64,000 nucleotides of DNA from Treponema porcinum (GCF_900167145.1 NZ_FUWG01000002.1:62001-126000); one strand, 5' to 3'. Positions 52,496 to 61,010 are shown, numbered from the stretch's first letter. Notes: a model not told the origin generated them from the letters alone. Numbers and translations are program-made.

Positions 52496-53971
52496 CTACA
52501 GGCTCTTTGACTTTTTGCGGATTGGCTCGCTTGTTACGTCAACGCCAAGCTTTTTAAAAATCTTTTTGTCAACTTCGCTCAGCATAACGGTAGTATGCAC
52601 CTGACAGCCAGACAGTTTTGGAAGCTGCTCGATTGCGCGGCGACAGTTTTCATCGTCCTTGGAAAGCATTGCAAGGGCAACAAGCACTTCATCCGTGTGA
52701 AGACGGGGATTGTTTCCGCGCAGGTATGATACTTTCATATTCTGAATCGGCTCTATCATGCTTGAAGGAATAAGCTTTACGCTGTGATCAATGCCGGCAA
52801 GATGCTTTGTGGCATTTAAAAGAAGCGCCGCGCTTGTTCCAAAAAGCGAGGTAGTTTCGGAAGTTATTATCGTGCCGTCAGAAAGTTCAATTGCCGCAGT
52901 AGGAACGCCGCTTTTCTGACCGCGCTCTTTTGCCGCAACAGTAACTTTCCTGTCGTTCGTCGTAATTTTTGCCTGCCGCATTAAAAGTTCAATTTTATCA
53001 ACTTCGTTTTCTGAGCCTTTTCCTTCCGCAAGAAGGTCAAGGGCGGCATAATAGCGGCGCAAAATCTCCTGTCTGGAAGCCTCGCAGCATGCCTCGTCGT
53101 CAAAAATGCAGTAGCCTGCCATATTAACGCCCATATCAGTAGGCGACTTATAAGGATTAAAACCGTAAATGCCTTCAAAAATAGCGTTAAGGACAGGGAA
53201 AATTTCTATGTCGCGGTTGTAGTTTACGGTCGTCTTTCCGTAAGCTTCCAGATGGAACGGATCAATCATATTCACGTCATTCAAGTCCGCAGTAGCAGCC
53301 TCATACGCAAGATTTACCGGATGCTTGAGCGGAAGATTCCATATCGGGAACGTTTCAAACTTTGCGTAACCGGCTTTAACTCCGCGCTTGTTTTCGTGGT
53401 ACAGCTGGCTAAGACACGTTGCCATTTTTCCGCTTCCCGGTCCTGGTGCAGTTACAACAACAAGCGGACGTGTCGTTTCAATGTAATCGTTCTTTCCGTA
53501 ACCGTCATCGCTGTCTATGAGCGCAATGTTTGACGGATAACCTTCAATCGTATAGTGAAGATAAGTTTTTATGTTCATTTTTTCAAGTTTTGCACGGAAA
53601 ATGTCGGCAGCCTGCTGACCTTTGTAATGCGTAATACAGACGCTTCCCACCATAAGACCACGGTTCTGAAATTCATCGCGAAGGCGAAGAACATCCATAT
53701 CGTAAGTAATGCCCAAATCGCCGCGAACTTTGTTCTTTTCAATATCAACTGCGCTGATTACAATTACGATTTCTGCACAGTCTGCAAGTTGCATAAGCAT
53801 TCTAAGCTTGCTGTCCGGCTGAAAACCCGGAAGTACGCGGGATGCATGAAAATCATCGAAAAGTTTTCCGCCGAATTCAAGATACAGCTTATCGCCGAAC
53901 TTACTGATACGTTCTTTTATGTGTTCAGATTGAATTTTCAGATATTTGTCGTTGTCAAAACCATATTTCAT
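52496..53971 (-). CDS. DUF1846/UPF0371 family protein
   Basis: A 491-residue cytosolic protein of a family found mainly in Firmicutes and spirochaetes. KYLKIQSEHIKERI and FGGKLFDDFHASRVLPGF at the N-terminus, VVTAPGPGSGKMATCLSQLY in the centre (a P-loop-like segment) and the RGNNPRLHTDEVLVALA motif identify it. The function is not established; folds resemble an ATP-grasp or SIS-like arrangement in structural genomics entries. TATAAT ends 11 nt before the ATG, and no ribosome binding site is seen. Confidence 0.93.
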   Translation of the reverse strand: MKYGFDNDKYLKIQSEHIKERISKFGDKLYLEFGGKLFDDFHASRVLPGFQPDSKLRMLMQLADCAEIVIVISAVDIEKNKVRGDLGITYDMDVLRLRDEFQNRGLMVGSVCITHYKGQQAADIFRAKLEKMNIKTYLHYTIEGYPSNIALIDSDDGYGKNDYIETTRPLVVVTAPGPGSGKMATCLSQLYHENKRGVKAGYAKFETFPIWNLPLKHPVNLAYEAATADLNDVNMIDPFHLEAYGKTTVNYNRDIEIFPVLNAIFEGIYGFNPYKSPTDMGVNMAGYCIFDDEACCEASRQEILRRYYAALDLLAEGKGSENEVDKIELLMRQAKITTNDRKVTVAAKERGQKSGVPTAAIELSDGTIITSETTSLFGTSAALLLNATKHLAGIDHSVKLIPSSMIEPIQNMKVSYLRGNNPRLHTDEVLVALAMLSKDDENCRRAIEQLPKLSGCQVHTTVMLSEVDKKIFKKLGVDVTSEPIRKKSKSL

Positions 53972-54017
53972 AACAGGGGATAATTATATTGGTTTTTAGA
54001 ATTGTACTCAATAAGAG

Positions 54018-54053
54018 AAAAAAGGGCTGCCCTAAGAACATTTCAGGCAGCCC
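54018..54053 (-). terminator. Terminator of the outer-membrane protein gene
   Basis: On minus, GGGCTGCC (54053-54046) pairs with GGCAGCCC (54031-54024), followed by six T. Confidence 0.88.
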
Positions 54054-54076
54054 GTATTTGCAGATTTTTTCAAATA

Positions 54077-54748
54077 TTATTCTGCGCGGAATTTATCAGG
54101 ACTTTTGTCTCCAAAGTTGAATGCTACGCCAAAGTAGATTTTATTTCTGCTTCCGCTTTTTACATCATAAGTATCATCCACATAATCACCATTTAGAGCT
54201 GCCGAACCAGCTAGAGGAACGCTCAAGTCATAGCCTACGTCAAAACCAAAGTGAAAGCCTGTCTTGTTTACAATCCAGATTCTGTAACCAAGGTCAAGAT
54301 TAAAGTCGCATGTGAAACCGATAACATCTATATCACCTGTCAAAGCAAGTAAATTAACACCTAATCCGGGAGATACAAGGAAAGAATGCATATCTCCAAC
54401 ATTGAAACGTGCTGCAGGTCCTAAAGTCAGATAAGTGTTCATACCAAAACCAGTAGAATTGTCTTCCTTTTTTTCACCGTTAGCATAAAACTCTGCATCC
54501 CTAAAGAAATCAAGTCCGTATGAAAGTGTCATTCCGATGTCAACGAACTTTGCCGGTGAGCCGAAGAAAAATCCGAACTGATCTTCAAAACCAAATGCAC
54601 CCTGCGGACGAAGTTCAGGATCAAACTCTGCATCCATAACAAAGCTTGTAAACGGCGTTCCATACAGATTGAGCGTCATTTCCACATTTGCAAACGCAGC
54701 ACTTGCAGCAACACCTGCCGCAACCAACACAGCTAATAATTTTTTCAT
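54077..54748 (-). CDS. Small beta-barrel outer-membrane protein under a poly-G promoter
   Basis: A 223-residue protein. MKKLLAVLVAAGVAASAAFA is a clean signal peptide cut after AFA. The mature part alternates hydrophobic residues in strands and has many aromatic and Gly residues (FVDIGMTLSYGLDFF, FLVSPGLGVNLLALTGDID, TGFHFGFDVGYDLSV). It ends NKIYFGVAFNFGDK, close to a barrel-closing strand, with a short polar tail. Likely an eight-stranded surface barrel, comparable in size to OmpW-like proteins. GGGAG lies 7 nt before the ATG. A leader of about 185 nt with three hairpins separates it from its promoter. Confidence 0.83.
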   Translation of the reverse strand: MKKLLAVLVAAGVAASAAFANVEMTLNLYGTPFTSFVMDAEFDPELRPQGAFGFEDQFGFFFGSPAKFVDIGMTLSYGLDFFRDAEFYANGEKKEDNSTGFGMNTYLTLGPAARFNVGDMHSFLVSPGLGVNLLALTGDIDVIGFTCDFNLDLGYRIWIVNKTGFHFGFDVGYDLSVPLAGSAALNGDYVDDTYDVKSGSRNKIYFGVAFNFGDKSPDKFRAE

Positions 54749-54802
54749 AACGATTCTCCCATAAAAAGTCAATGAGGAAATAACAATTTCCGATTTGACT
54801 TT

Positions 54803-54900
54803 TTAAATACATTCGCAACGCGAATGTGCAGTAAATAAGGAAGTTTGCAACGCAAACTTGTGAATAAAAACTTTGACGCTATTTCAGGCAAAGTTTTTAT
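54803..54900 (-). promoter_or_regulatory. Three hairpins in the OMP mRNA leader
   Basis: On plus coordinates: ACATTCGC/GCGAATGT and AAGTTTGC/GCAAACTT, each around AAC; and AAAAACTTTG/CAAAGTTTTT around a 13-nt loop near 54867-54898. All lie between the poly-G promoter and the start codon. The pair of short GC-AA-capped stems resembles the pair after ppdK. Confidence 0.55.
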
Positions 54901-54939
54901 TACACTCTCCTTTTCGTGAAAAAATAATATATGGAAGTT

Positions 54940-54971
54940 ATTATACCCCCCCCCCAGATGAACTTTGTCAA
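54940..54971 (-). promoter_or_regulatory. Poly-G (G10) spacer promoter of the OMP gene
   Basis: On minus, perfect TTGACA (54971-54966), 20-bp spacer ending in ten G (54955-54946), perfect TATAAT (54945-54940). Both hexamers are consensus but the spacer is 3 bp too long. Slippage to G7 or G8 would restore 17-18 bp. Confidence 0.85.
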
Positions 54972-55000
54972 GTAGGAATGACATAAAAATAGCAAAAAAA

Positions 55001-55399
55001 GCAGTTAAGATTTACGAGAAGATTTTTACAGCTGAAAATAAACTTCGCGATTTATTCAGGAAAAAGAAAATCCCTGAAACTGATTTTTTAAGACTTAGGC
55101 AGGAAAAGTAAAACCCATTTTTGACACCTGATACGAACTCTGCAGAACGCGCGATAAAACCATTTGTAATGGCCAGAAAAAACTTTTTATTTTCTGGAAG
55201 TGGAATTGGAGTCAAAAGCACCTGCTTTATTTTCACACTGATTGAAACCGCAAAAACCAATAATAAAAATCCGGAAGATTACCTTCGCTGCTTGTTTGAA
55301 AAAGCTCCTTACGCCCAGACCAACGAAGACTGGAATAAACTGCTTCCCTGGAATATTGAGATTACCCCTTTTAAAATGCGAGGTGAATGGATAGAATAA
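55001..55399 (+). mobile_element. IS66 family transposase (TnpC) C-terminal remnant
   Basis: The last ~130 codons of an IS66 DDE transposase. AVKIYEKIFTAENKLRDLF precedes an in-frame TAA (55109-55111). After it come NSAERAIKPFVMARKNFLFSG, which holds the catalytic Glu, and LIETAKTNNKNPEDYLRCLFE and LLPWN of the IS66 C-terminal domain. No tnpA/tnpB, no terminal repeats and no N-terminal half are present. It is inactive, and marks the left edge of the accessory island 30 bp from the OMP promoter. Confidence 0.88.
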
Positions 55400-55429
55400 T
55401 TTAGGGTAGATTTGACGGAATAGGATTAG

Positions 55430-55471
55430 AGTTACCCCAAAAAACAAAAATTTCCGGGGTAACTTTTTTTT
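55430..55471 (+). terminator. Hairpin terminator after the IS66 remnant
   Basis: AGTTACCCC (55430-55438) pairs with GGGGTAACT (55456-55464), then seven T on plus. Confidence 0.7.
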
Positions 55472-55482
55472 GAAAATCAGAA

Positions 55483-55740
55483 CTATGCTGCTACATTAAC
55501 AGTTTTACTGAATGTTGATAGAAGCGACTTTAATTGCTTTTCACCAGAGCAGTAACGGGTGCGGATTACAATTTTGTAATCGGCTTGTGCGATGCTGTCT
55601 GGAACATAAAATTCGAGTGTTTTTGGTTTGTTGCAGCTGATTGTTTCTTTTGCTACTTCAATCCATGTAGATTCATCTTTGCTCACATTGCCTTCAGAGT
55701 CGAGCGGTTCTGCGGACTGTGGAATGGACTTACTTGGGGT
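55483..55740 (-). pseudogene. C-terminal fragment of a DUF4469-like protein
   Basis: About 80 codons ending the frame on minus: VYVP-like FYVPDSIAQADYKIVIRTRY and LKSLLSTFSKTVNVAA resemble the Ig-like C-terminal domain of DUF4469/HU-like proteins common in Treponema and Bacteroidetes. The frame runs open to 55878, but the upstream part shows no domain, no ribosome binding site, and overlaps the divergent helicase fragment. Treated as a gene remnant; family assignment is tentative. Confidence 0.45.
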
Positions 55741-55840
55741 AGTGGATGGGTGGAGAGTTGTAAGGTGCAAGTATTTTGTGAAATCATGGTGTTTCCACAA
55801 CAAAAATGCGGATTTGTGGTATAATGTTCTATTATAATGG

Positions 55841-56242
55841 ATGGAGAAGAAGGCAGATACATTAATACGTGACAACAAGGATTACGGCAGCGTCGGGGAA
55901 TTCTTAAAAGATGTATTAAAGGAAGGTTCGGAACTTTCTGTGGTTTCTGCTTATTTTACAATCTTTGCTTATTATGGTTTGCATGAGCAACTTGATTCTA
56001 TTAAGAGTATGAAATTCCTTTTTGGTGAACCTACTTTTATTACCTCTGATAATGTTGATGTTCGAAATTATAAAATTGAAGAGCAAATGTTTGAATACGG
56101 ACTTTTGCAGGATGCAGGAAAAGTGACGGCAGAAATAGCGAAGCTTCATGCGGAAACAGAATTTGAAAAATACCGAATTGTGCAGGATAGATTATACAAG
56201 AGTGACTTTGATAGATTTATTGAAGATGAGGGGGCTTTGTAA
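55841..56242 (+). pseudogene. N-terminal fragment of a PLD-type helicase (restriction-associated)
   Basis: A 133-residue ORF. GSVGEFLKDVLKEGSELSVVSAYFTIFAYYGL and MKFLFGEPTFI match the N-terminal phospholipase D-like region of large SNF2-type helicases that neighbour Eco57I-type methylases. The helicase motor is missing. The last 50 residues (KYRIVQDRLYKSDFDRFIEDEGAL) may be the helicase C-terminus joined by an internal deletion; the short frame after the stop (MAQIFNQIL) fits that idea. It could still be translated, but helicase activity is impossible. Confidence 0.6.
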
Positions 56243-56303
56243 ATGGCACAGATTTTTAATCAAATACTTTAGCGAGTAATAAAATAGACAACAGGAGAAC
56301 CTT

Positions 56304-59300
56304 ATGAGCATAACTTTCATTTCAGCTAAAAAAGCGTTAAATAGTGCATTTTTTAAACTTCCAGTTCTTGAATCTGAAATTCAAAAACTTTCAAAAAATC
56401 TTGAAATCTATATTAATTCTGCAAAAGATGGAGAATATGAAGAATATCACAAGGGGCTGATAAAAGATTTTTTTGCAAATACATGGTATTCGCCAAGTTA
56501 TTCAGTAAACACAAATGGCCGGGAAGATTTAGTCATTTTTAATGGTAATGATACAGCTTCAAAACCTGCTGTTATAATTGAGGCAAAATCACCAACTAAT
56601 ATGGCAGAGATGTTCTCTAAAAATAATCAGAACTGTAAAGCCCTGCAGGAATGTGTTTATTATTTCTTACAGGAAAATCTTAAATTCGGTAACAACGAGA
56701 TAAAGCATATCATCATTACAAATTATGAAGATTTTTATATTTTTGATGCGAAAGATTTTTCAAGATTCTTCCTTGCAAAGACAAATCCCATTATTGACCA
56801 GTTCAATAAATTTGAGGCAAAACAACTTGTTGACACAAAAACTTCGTTCTTTTATGAAAATTGCGCAAAGCCTGCAATTGAAAAATGGATTGAGTGCGAA
56901 AATATCAATGTCACTCATGTTAATCCTAAAGATTTTTATGGAAAAGGCGCAGAATCTCTTATTCCGCTTTATAAAATCTTTTCACCGGAGCATTTACTTG
57001 CAAAACCGTTTGCAAATGATTCAAACAGTTTAGACCGTAACTTTTACGCGGAGCTTTTGCATATAATCGGTTTGGAAGAAATAAAAGACGGTGGCAAAAA
57101 ACTTATTCAGCGCAAATCAGCGGACAGCAGAGACAGCGCAAGTCTTATTGAAAGCGCAATTTATCAGCTTGAAGAAGAAATTTCTAACGAAGAAAAATGC
57201 TTCGAAATAGCTTTGCATCTGGTTATTACCTGGGTAAACAGACTTTTATTCCTAAAACTTGTAGAAAGTCAGCAAGTTGCATATCAAAAAGGAAATATTG
57301 ATTATAAATTTCTTACAGAAAAGCTTGTACCGGATTTTGATGAGTTGAATATTCTCTTTTTTAAGGTTTTAGGGCGCAAGATTGAAAATCGTGACAGCGA
57401 AGTCCGCGAAAAATACAAGTTCGTACCATACTTGAACAGCTCTCTTTTTGAAATCAGCGAAGAAGAAAGTCGGCTTCAGATTCGTGGTATCAAAAACAAG
57501 CCGATTAAACTTTACAGTAAGACAGTTTTGAAAGACGAAAAAGGAAATCGTCTGACAGGCACGCTCGATAATCTTGCATATATTTTCCGTTTTCTTGATG
57601 CATATAATTTTTCAAGTGATTCTGCTGGCGGAATTACACAAAATTCCAAAACATTGATAAATGCTTCCGTTCTTGGTCTTATTTTTGAAAAAATCAACGG
57701 TTACAAAGACGGATCTTTCTTTACTCCGGGATTTATAACTGAATACATGGCAAAAGAAACTGTCGAGAGAGCCGTAATTCAAAAATTCAATGATGCAAAA
57801 GGATGGAAGTGCAAAAATCTTGATGAACTTGCAGATGAAATTGATGACAGAGCCGAAGCAAATGAAATCTTTAATACAATAAGGATTTGTGACCCTGCTG
57901 TCGGTAGTGGACATTTTCTTGTTTCTATACTGAACAGACTTCTTTTTATAAAATCATATTTGGATATTTTGCTGGATAAAAATGGTAAACGTATAAAACG
58001 GGGAGATTGGGAGCTTAGACTTGAAAACGATGAAATTTCAATTCTTGATGAAGATGGAAATCCTTTTGTTTATACCACAAACAGTGAACGTCAACGTGTA
58101 CAGGAAACAATCTTTGCCGAAAAACGAACAATAATAGAAAACTGTCTTTTTGGTGTAGATATAAACCCTGCCAGTGTGTATATTTGCCGACTTAGGCTTT
58201 GGATAGAACTTCTAAAGAATACATACTATACCGAAGAGAGCAGTTATACACAACTTGAAACTTTGCCGAATATCGATATCAACATAAAATGTGGTAACTC
58301 ATTAATTTCAAAATATGACGTACGTACTGGAAGTTCTGTCATTGAACAGGTGAAAAATGATGAGACAAAATCAAAAGAGTTTAAGAAACTTGTGAATGAA
58401 TACAAAAAGGCTGTCTCTGCATACAAAAACGAGAATAATAAAGAAACAAAACGAACTGTTGATGAGGCAATTAGAAAAGTAAAGAGCCAGATTCGCGGGG
58501 TTATTCAGTACGATTTATTTGATGAAGAAGCCAATGAAAAGGCTCTAAAGAACGATATTTTCAAAAATTCGCTGGAATGGATGTTCGAGTTTCCAGAACT
58601 GCTTGACGATGACGGAAGATTTATTGGGTTTGATGCGGTGATTGGCAATCCGCCGTATGGAATATTTAATAAAAAGCAAAATCAGAAAATAAGCCTGACT
58701 ACAGATGATACTGCTATTGAACTTATTCGTGAACGATATGCAGAAGCTGATGAAGGAATGATAAACGCTGCCAAAGTTTTTTATGCACTCGGTTTCCGAT
58801 TAATGGCAAAATCTGGTTATTTATGCATGATTATTCCGTTTGGAATTCTTGCAGATACAAGTTCTGTTAAAATTCGAAATTCAATTTTTGAAAATCATTC
58901 ATTTTTGCGTGTAGATGCTTTCCCTGAAAGAGATTCAACGACCCGTCGTGTTTTTGAAGATGCCAAGATGTCAACAGCAATATTGCTCTCTTCAAATGAA
59001 AAAAAGGAAGCGGAAATGACAATTGGCGTTACATTTGAGAAAATAATTCCTAAAAAAAGGGCAAGTTTTTCTGTACAGGATATAAGAGACTTCAGTCCAG
59101 AAATGATGCAAATTCCTATGTGTGACCGCGATACATTTAATTTATTGATGAATTTGCGTTCAAGAAGGGATTTGCTAAAATTTGGAGATATTGCACCAAG
59201 TATTGAAGGTGAAGTTCATATGACAAAGTGTAAACCTGCGATTACGAGCGATTCTTCAAAAGCTCAATTTTTGAAAGGGGCACAAATTGCAAAATGGTAT

Positions 59301-59825
59301 TATAAAACAGATTCATCTGAAATTTCACAAGGCGATATAGAATTTATCGATACTGAAAAGTTGAATTCAGTTTGTTCAGCTGAAAAGATTTTAAATGCCT
59401 CTCATGAGAGAATAGTATTTCAAAGACTAACTGGTATAAATGAAAAATATAGATTAAAGGCGACAATAATTCCTGAAAATATTTATATTGCTAATTCTGT
59501 GAATAACTTGACTTATCAAACGAATTATCCGCCCAAACTTCTTCTTGCATTGTTTAACTCTAAATTGCTTAACTTTATTTTCAAGGCAACAAGCACCTCA
59601 AGTAATGTGAATGGCTATGAAGTAGATGCTCTGCCACTACCTCAACTTTCAGAAGATAATGCAGAATTGCAAAAGACGATTATTTCCTTAGCAGAGCAAA
59701 TTCTAACTACAAAAAATGCTGACGTCATGGCAGACACAAGCAAAGAAGAAGCAGAAATTGACACACTGGTCTACAATCTTTACGGATTAACAGATGATGA
59801 AATCGCGATTATCGAAGAAAAATAG
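56304..59825 (+). CDS. Type IIG-like Eco57I-family restriction-modification enzyme
   Basis: A 1173-residue fused endonuclease, adenine-N6 methyltransferase and specificity protein. Residues 70-100 show a PD-(D/E)xK-like site (EDLVIFN...AVIIEAKSP). About 525-545 is SAM motif I, DPAVGSGHFLVSIL. Motif IV is NPPYGIFNK at about 781. After 900 comes a TaqI-C-like target-recognition region, ending LYGLTDDEIAIIEE. AACAGGAG lies before the ATG. The upstream helicase fragment suggests it once belonged to a multi-gene defence locus. Codon use is AT-richer than the core genes. Site specificity cannot be read from sequence. Confidence 0.9.
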   Translation: MSITFISAKKALNSAFFKLPVLESEIQKLSKNLEIYINSAKDGEYEEYHKGLIKDFFANTWYSPSYSVNTNGREDLVIFNGNDTASKPAVIIEAKSPTNMAEMFSKNNQNCKALQECVYYFLQENLKFGNNEIKHIIITNYEDFYIFDAKDFSRFFLAKTNPIIDQFNKFEAKQLVDTKTSFFYENCAKPAIEKWIECENINVTHVNPKDFYGKGAESLIPLYKIFSPEHLLAKPFANDSNSLDRNFYAELLHIIGLEEIKDGGKKLIQRKSADSRDSASLIESAIYQLEEEISNEEKCFEIALHLVITWVNRLLFLKLVESQQVAYQKGNIDYKFLTEKLVPDFDELNILFFKVLGRKIENRDSEVREKYKFVPYLNSSLFEISEEESRLQIRGIKNKPIKLYSKTVLKDEKGNRLTGTLDNLAYIFRFLDAYNFSSDSAGGITQNSKTLINASVLGLIFEKINGYKDGSFFTPGFITEYMAKETVERAVIQKFNDAKGWKCKNLDELADEIDDRAEANEIFNTIRICDPAVGSGHFLVSILNRLLFIKSYLDILLDKNGKRIKRGDWELRLENDEISILDEDGNPFVYTTNSERQRVQETIFAEKRTIIENCLFGVDINPASVYICRLRLWIELLKNTYYTEESSYTQLETLPNIDINIKCGNSLISKYDVRTGSSVIEQVKNDETKSKEFKKLVNEYKKAVSAYKNENNKETKRTVDEAIRKVKSQIRGVIQYDLFDEEANEKALKNDIFKNSLEWMFEFPELLDDDGRFIGFDAVIGNPPYGIFNKKQNQKISLTTDDTAIELIRERYAEADEGMINAAKVFYALGFRLMAKSGYLCMIIPFGILADTSSVKIRNSIFENHSFLRVDAFPERDSTTRRVFEDAKMSTAILLSSNEKKEAEMTIGVTFEKIIPKKRASFSVQDIRDFSPEMMQIPMCDRDTFNLLMNLRSRRDLLKFGDIAPSIEGEVHMTKCKPAITSDSSKAQFLKGAQIAKWYYKTDSSEISQGDIEFIDTEKLNSVCSAEKILNASHERIVFQRLTGINEKYRLKATIIPENIYIANSVNNLTYQTNYPPKLLLALFNSKLLNFIFKATSTSSNVNGYEVDALPLPQLSEDNAELQKTIISLAEQILTTKNADVMADTSKEEAEIDTLVYNLYGLTDDEIAIIEEK

Positions 59826-59876
59826 ATGTTTTTTTCCTTTAAATTGTGGTATATTATAAGAGATGGAGGTAGCGAT

Positions 59877-60104
59877 ATGAGTGACAGAGCTTTTAATGCG
59901 GTTTTGAACGATGTTGATTCTTTTTCGTATAATCAGTGTGTTTTACTTTTGGCACGACTTACTCAAACATTGCAGAACTGGACTTCCAAAGATGAAAACG
60001 AAGATTTATTCTATTCAAAAAGTAATATTGCCCATCTTGAACGTGGAGTAAAAGCCTTAAACGAAGGGAAAGGTGTAGAGCACGAGCTTATTGAGGTCGA
60101 TTAA
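59877..60104 (+). CDS. Antitoxin of a YoeB/RelE-type module
   Basis: A 75-residue protein whose C-terminus, HLERGVKALNEGKGVEHELIEVD, is typical of the antitoxins paired with Txe/YoeB toxins. FSYNQCVLLLARLTQTL is a helical N-terminal part. GGAGG lies before the ATG at 59877, with TATTAT upstream as a possible -10. Its TAA overlaps the toxin ATG. The toxin frame is interrupted, so this may be an orphan antitoxin. Confidence 0.82.
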   Translation: MSDRAFNAVLNDVDSFSYNQCVLLLARLTQTLQNWTSKDENEDLFYSKSNIAHLERGVKALNEGKGVEHELIEVD

Positions 60105-60388
60105 TGAAAAAAATCTGGTTTGATGAAGCGTGGAGCGATTACCTTTATTGGCAAGGACAGGACACACGACACTAGCAGGTGCGTTGTGTCGTGCCAATCA
60201 AACGGATTAATGCATTGATTCAAGATATTGAGCGAAATGGCTTTGATAAAGGGATAGGAAAACCAGAGCCTTTAAAAGAAAATCTCAACGGACTTTGGAG
60301 CAGACGTATTGATGAAGTTAATCGTCTAGTCTATAGAGTCGAGGGAGGAATACTACAGATTGTTTCTTGTAAGGGGCATTATAATTAA
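60104..60388 (+). pseudogene. yoeB: YoeB/Txe toxin interrupted by a hairpin with an in-frame TAG
   Basis: The frame starts at ATG 60104 (MKKIWFDEAWSDYLYWQGQD), then reads TRH and TAG (60173-60175), continues QVRCVVP, and resumes the family sequence IKRINALIQDIERNGF to WSRRIDEVNRLVYRVE and VSCKGHYN at 60388, all in one frame. The extra segment contains CACGACAC (60165-60172) and GTGTCGTG (60186-60193), with the TAG at the start of the loop. The catalytic His/Tyr end is intact, but full toxin needs stop-codon read-through. Confidence 0.85.
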
Positions 60389-60409
60389 GAGGCCATACTT
60401 TTCCTAGCA

Positions 60410-60565
60410 AAAAACTCTTCAATCTCTCTCGTTGATAAAATCCTCATCGCAAAAAAAGCGGATTCATCAGCCGACACAACAGAATAGGAAAAACAGATTG
60501 ACCATAAAGTTTACGAACTCTACGGACTGACGGAAGACGAAATTGCAATTGTGGAAGGGAAATAA
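60410..60565 (+). pseudogene. C-terminal remnant of a second restriction-modification methylase
   Basis: In one frame: SLVDKILIAKKADSSADTTE, an in-frame TAG (60485-60487), then EKQIDHKVYELYGLTEDEIAIVEGK and a stop. This aligns with the C-terminus of the 1173-residue enzyme (SLAEQILTTKNADVMADTSK and LVYNLYGLTDDEIAIIEEK). So a second, related enzyme gene once stood here and only its tail is left. Confidence 0.7.
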
Positions 60566-60568
60566 GGC

Positions 60569-60682
60569 ATGATAAAGCGAATAAACAAGATAAAGAATCT
60601 AGGAGTATTCTCTAACTATATCAGAAATTCAGAGATTCGGGATTTTGATGAAAAAAATATATTTTATGGTTGGAATTTCTGA
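60569..60682 (+). pseudogene. N-terminal remnant of an AAA/RloC-like ATPase
   Basis: 37 codons from ATG 60569: MIKRINKIKNLGVFSNY and DFDEKNIFYGWN. AAA_13/RloC-type ATPases start this way and continue into a GSGKT P-loop; here the frame ends right after YGWN. It abuts the preceding remnant by 3 bp. It is a junction scar, not a working gene. Confidence 0.6.
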
Positions 60683-60797
60683 GCCTGAATATACAGTTCA
60701 TCCTAACGACATTATGATGATGTTCAAGGCGAATATGATATTTGTTGCTCAAAAAGATGACACTGTAAATGACACTGTAAATGCAATTTTGGCACTG
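60672..60797 (+). pseudogene. C-terminal fragment of an AlbA_2/Schlafen-like ATP-binding protein (plus strand)
   Basis: GISEPEYTV then MFKAN and the DTVNDTVNAIL repeat are typical of the C-terminal part of AlbA_2-domain proteins, where GLPEPEF and NDTVNDTV repeats occur. A tandem 12-bp duplication (60759-60782) encodes DTVN twice. The matching mid-portion lies just downstream on the other strand. Confidence 0.5.
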
Positions 60798-60805
60798 ATT
60801 GTCAC

Positions 60806-61010
60806 CAGTTCTTCCTGCGACATTCCATATATAAGACCGCTATACGACACTATTTCAAGACTGTCAGAATAAATATAGAAAGCTGGACTCATCAAATCAG
60901 AATAATCATTATGCACAAAAGCATTGATAACGGCTTCCCTGGTATTAAAATCAACATGCATCGCCGAAGTGAAGATATAAGCTCCCTCATAAGGCTTTAA
61001 AAATTATGAT
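60806..61010 (-). pseudogene. Central fragment of an AlbA_2/Schlafen-like ATP-binding protein (minus strand)
   Basis: On minus: KPYEGAYIFTSAMHVDFNTREAVINAFVHNDYSD and LEIVSYSGLIYGMSQEEL match the AlbA_2/HATPase_c_4 core (REAxxNAxxHRDY). It stops abruptly near 60806, next to the plus-strand fragment of the same family, as if an inversion split one gene. Confidence 0.55.

Noticed and set aside
55483..55878. Full 131-residue gene on minus
   Set aside because: Only the C-terminal ~80 codons look protein-like; the rest overlaps a divergent fragment and lacks a ribosome binding site.
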